Shown here piece after piece: positions 62,196 through 64,000 of a stretch of DNA of 64,000 bases. Where the stretch lies: NCBI GenBank assembly GCA_027186245.1, contig CP114491.1, positions 5,949,501-6,013,500 of the forward strand, written 5' to 3'. The stretch comes from Coriaria nepalensis (Eukaryota; Streptophyta; Magnoliopsida; Cucurbitales; Coriariaceae). Below the pieces are notes generated by a model that had not been told where the DNA came from, ran no database searches, and saw only the letters and a list, made by a program, of their open reading frames with translations. How positions within the stretch are numbered: position 1 is the stretch's first letter; each line of letters opens with the position of its first letter. The translations under genes and the position numbers were made by a program.

Positions 62196-64000
62196 ACTCG
62201 CGACCCAATTCGAACGTGATGGGCAAACACTATTATTAAATTCATAAGACTAAATAAGCCTTCGCAAGAATTTTCGTAAAATATATATATATATATACGT
62301 AAAATCCTTATAAAAATTTATGTAATATATAATATGCATTTGTATATATATATATATATATATTTTAAAACTATGTGGAATAATATCATATAAAATATTT
62401 TTATTATTTATATTAAAATTTTTGTACAAAATGATTATATCCAACAGAGCAACTCTAATAGTCTACTTGAATCTTATACACAATGTTAAAGTAGATCACA
62501 AAATATCAAAATATTAGACAACCTTAATAGGAATAGTCAAAACAAATATTCACTCCTTTACTTATATTCTATGTGTTGGGCTAAGTATGATTAATTGTCT
62601 AGAACGAAAATTCTTTTTAAAAAAAGAATGAGTTGAAAACTCAGTGAATATATATTATATAATTACGTATACGAAACATGTCTTTTCATGAAATGAATGC
62701 TTTAACAATTCCCCATTGTCGTATTAAAACATTGTCAACAAATATCCATATTGGTAAATTGACAAACTATAGAGCACTTATTTCACACTATGACCGCATT
62801 ATCGTATATATATATTTCATACCAATACAATTAGCACAAGTCATCAAAGATATAAAATATCATACCATACACGATCATCATATTATAATCATATCTTTAT
62901 GTAGAGCTCCACATATATCATATACATATAATAAATCGAGGTGCACCAAAGCTATTAAAACTGTTGATAGTTATAATCAATCTGACAACTTTTCCAGACA
63001 ATTAAACCAATACATAAATTCAAGCCAATAATCTATTCATAACCACTTAAAAATCAAAGTATTATGTTCCATTTAAAAAAATTCGCCAACATACCATTTA
63101 TGAAACAAGAGTTCAATTTGAATTGACATTTATATCTCCATTTATTATGCTTGTCTTGTTTCATGTCTCTTTACCAATAAGATTTTATTAAAATTCCTAA
63201 CAATGAAATTAGATACAAATCAACCATAGTCAACTTCATATTTAATACACTCACTCAATATGCATGAAGAATTTTAAATGTTTTACATAATCACTTAATA
63301 TTTACTTACAATAGGATACGTCAAAATTGTAAAAGAAACTAATTCAAGTAGATTTAAGTGGAGAGATTCTCATCGAACCTATTTCTAAAAAATAACTATA
63401 GAACTAAATAAGAAATCTAGATCTGCCCTTTTGATATTATAATGCTAGTTGGTCGGTATTAAAACTAACTTAACTTGATCTATTCCAATCATATTCATAA
63501 CTTCAATAGTAAAACACAACATCTTAAACAATCTGTTTAGTTCCACGCACCATAAGTCCACTTATCAAAAACCCTAAATTTTCCTATTTGATTTTTAATG
63601 AACTAACATCCATACTCATCTAACACCACATCTGACTCCTTAATTTTCTAGCAACCAAATAATAAAACCATCTCTCTTTCTTTCCATTACAGTAACATTT
63701 ACTAACCAATTTCTTCAAAAATCCAAAAATTATCACAACTTGATTAGGCAAACTCGAATTTAGTATTAGTCCAACTATATCAATCTAATAAACTATCATA
63801 AACACTTCCATATTGTCAAGAAGAAGAGATCAAACATTCGGGGATTTAGGGTTATTAATCAATTTGATTCAAGAAACTCAAATTCACTATTATTCTATCG
63901 ATATCAAACTATCAGCATACTAGCAATTCTAACATTCAAGCCAAAAAGAAGAATAAAAACTTTTGGGGATTCAAGGTTCTTACTTTAGATTCTATAGTAG
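62196..64000. other. AT-rich intergenic DNA, no gene recognised
   Basis: TA dinucleotide runs lie at 62281-62297 and 62343-62363. The stretch 62620-63960 has the texture of a decayed LTR (words such as GAAAACTCAGTGAATATATA) but no repeat partner or coding region was found in the window. The frame 62678-63031 has no family likeness. Confidence 0.4.

Noticed and set aside
62678..63031. 117-residue plus-strand frame near the right edge
   Set aside because: Rich in Ile, His and Tyr from AT-rich sequence, with no family likeness.

Overview
The window is plant nuclear DNA, most likely from a eudicot. It is AT-rich. Its genes are split by many short GT-AG introns, and they lie between long blocks of decayed retroelements and DNA transposons. 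I cannot name the species. Four complete genes could be assembled exon by exon, and the last exons of a fifth lie at the left edge: a 60S acidic ribosomal P-protein (1-197, +), an NPGR2-type calmodulin-binding TPR protein (20069-23217, +), a casein kinase I-like kinase close to CKL6/CKL13 (34282-40397, +), an ESCRT-III subunit of the VPS2.2/VPS2.3 type (42582-46216, -), and a ROP-interactive CRIB (RIC) protein (59036-60344, +). As I recall, Arabidopsis CKL6, RIC7 and NPGR2 are close neighbours on chromosome 4, so NPGR2, the CKL and the RIC may be a conserved micro-syntenic block. That needs checking.

Layout. 1-197: end of the P-protein gene. 1254-12034: an endogenous pararetrovirus (Caulimoviridae-type) locus. 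Two copies lie head to head (left arm 1254-6624 on -, right arm 6909-10679 on +) around a spacer of about 284 bp. The right arm runs on through a tRNA-Met primer-binding site into a movement-protein reading frame, then into a scrambled patchwork of further viral pieces. 12035-12575: four copies of a repeat of about 140 bp. 13150-16400: a Ty1/copia relic inside a pair of direct repeats. 19267-23357: NPGR2 with a G-box pair upstream. 24100-25450: a second relic of the same copia family. 26828-28600: tandem repeats, a MULE transposase fragment and a possible LTR end. 30880-33333: a decayed hAT transposon. 33600-40720: the CKL gene. 41586-42342: a non-autonomous hAT-like element with 8-bp target-site duplications. 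42582-46216: VPS2, with a tRNA-derived SINE in one intron. 47299-56645: a large copia element on the minus strand whose 5' LTR/leader end has been inverted. 56761-62200: a foldback, a possible MITE, the RIC gene and a decayed copy of the last RIC exon. The rest is AT-rich intergenic DNA.

The genes do not form a pathway, but three of them touch membrane traffic, signalling or polar growth (NPGR2 with calmodulin, RIC with ROP GTPases, VPS2 with endosomal sorting). The most notable structures are the inverted pararetrovirus copies, which would form a long hairpin if read through; a tryptophan-rich reading frame of unknown function downstream of the viral RNase H, kept in both copies; the inversion inside the copia element, with matching LTR breakpoints; and the RIC exon duplication. 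All viral and transposon reading frames are broken by stops, frameshifts, deletions or active-site changes and look non-functional.
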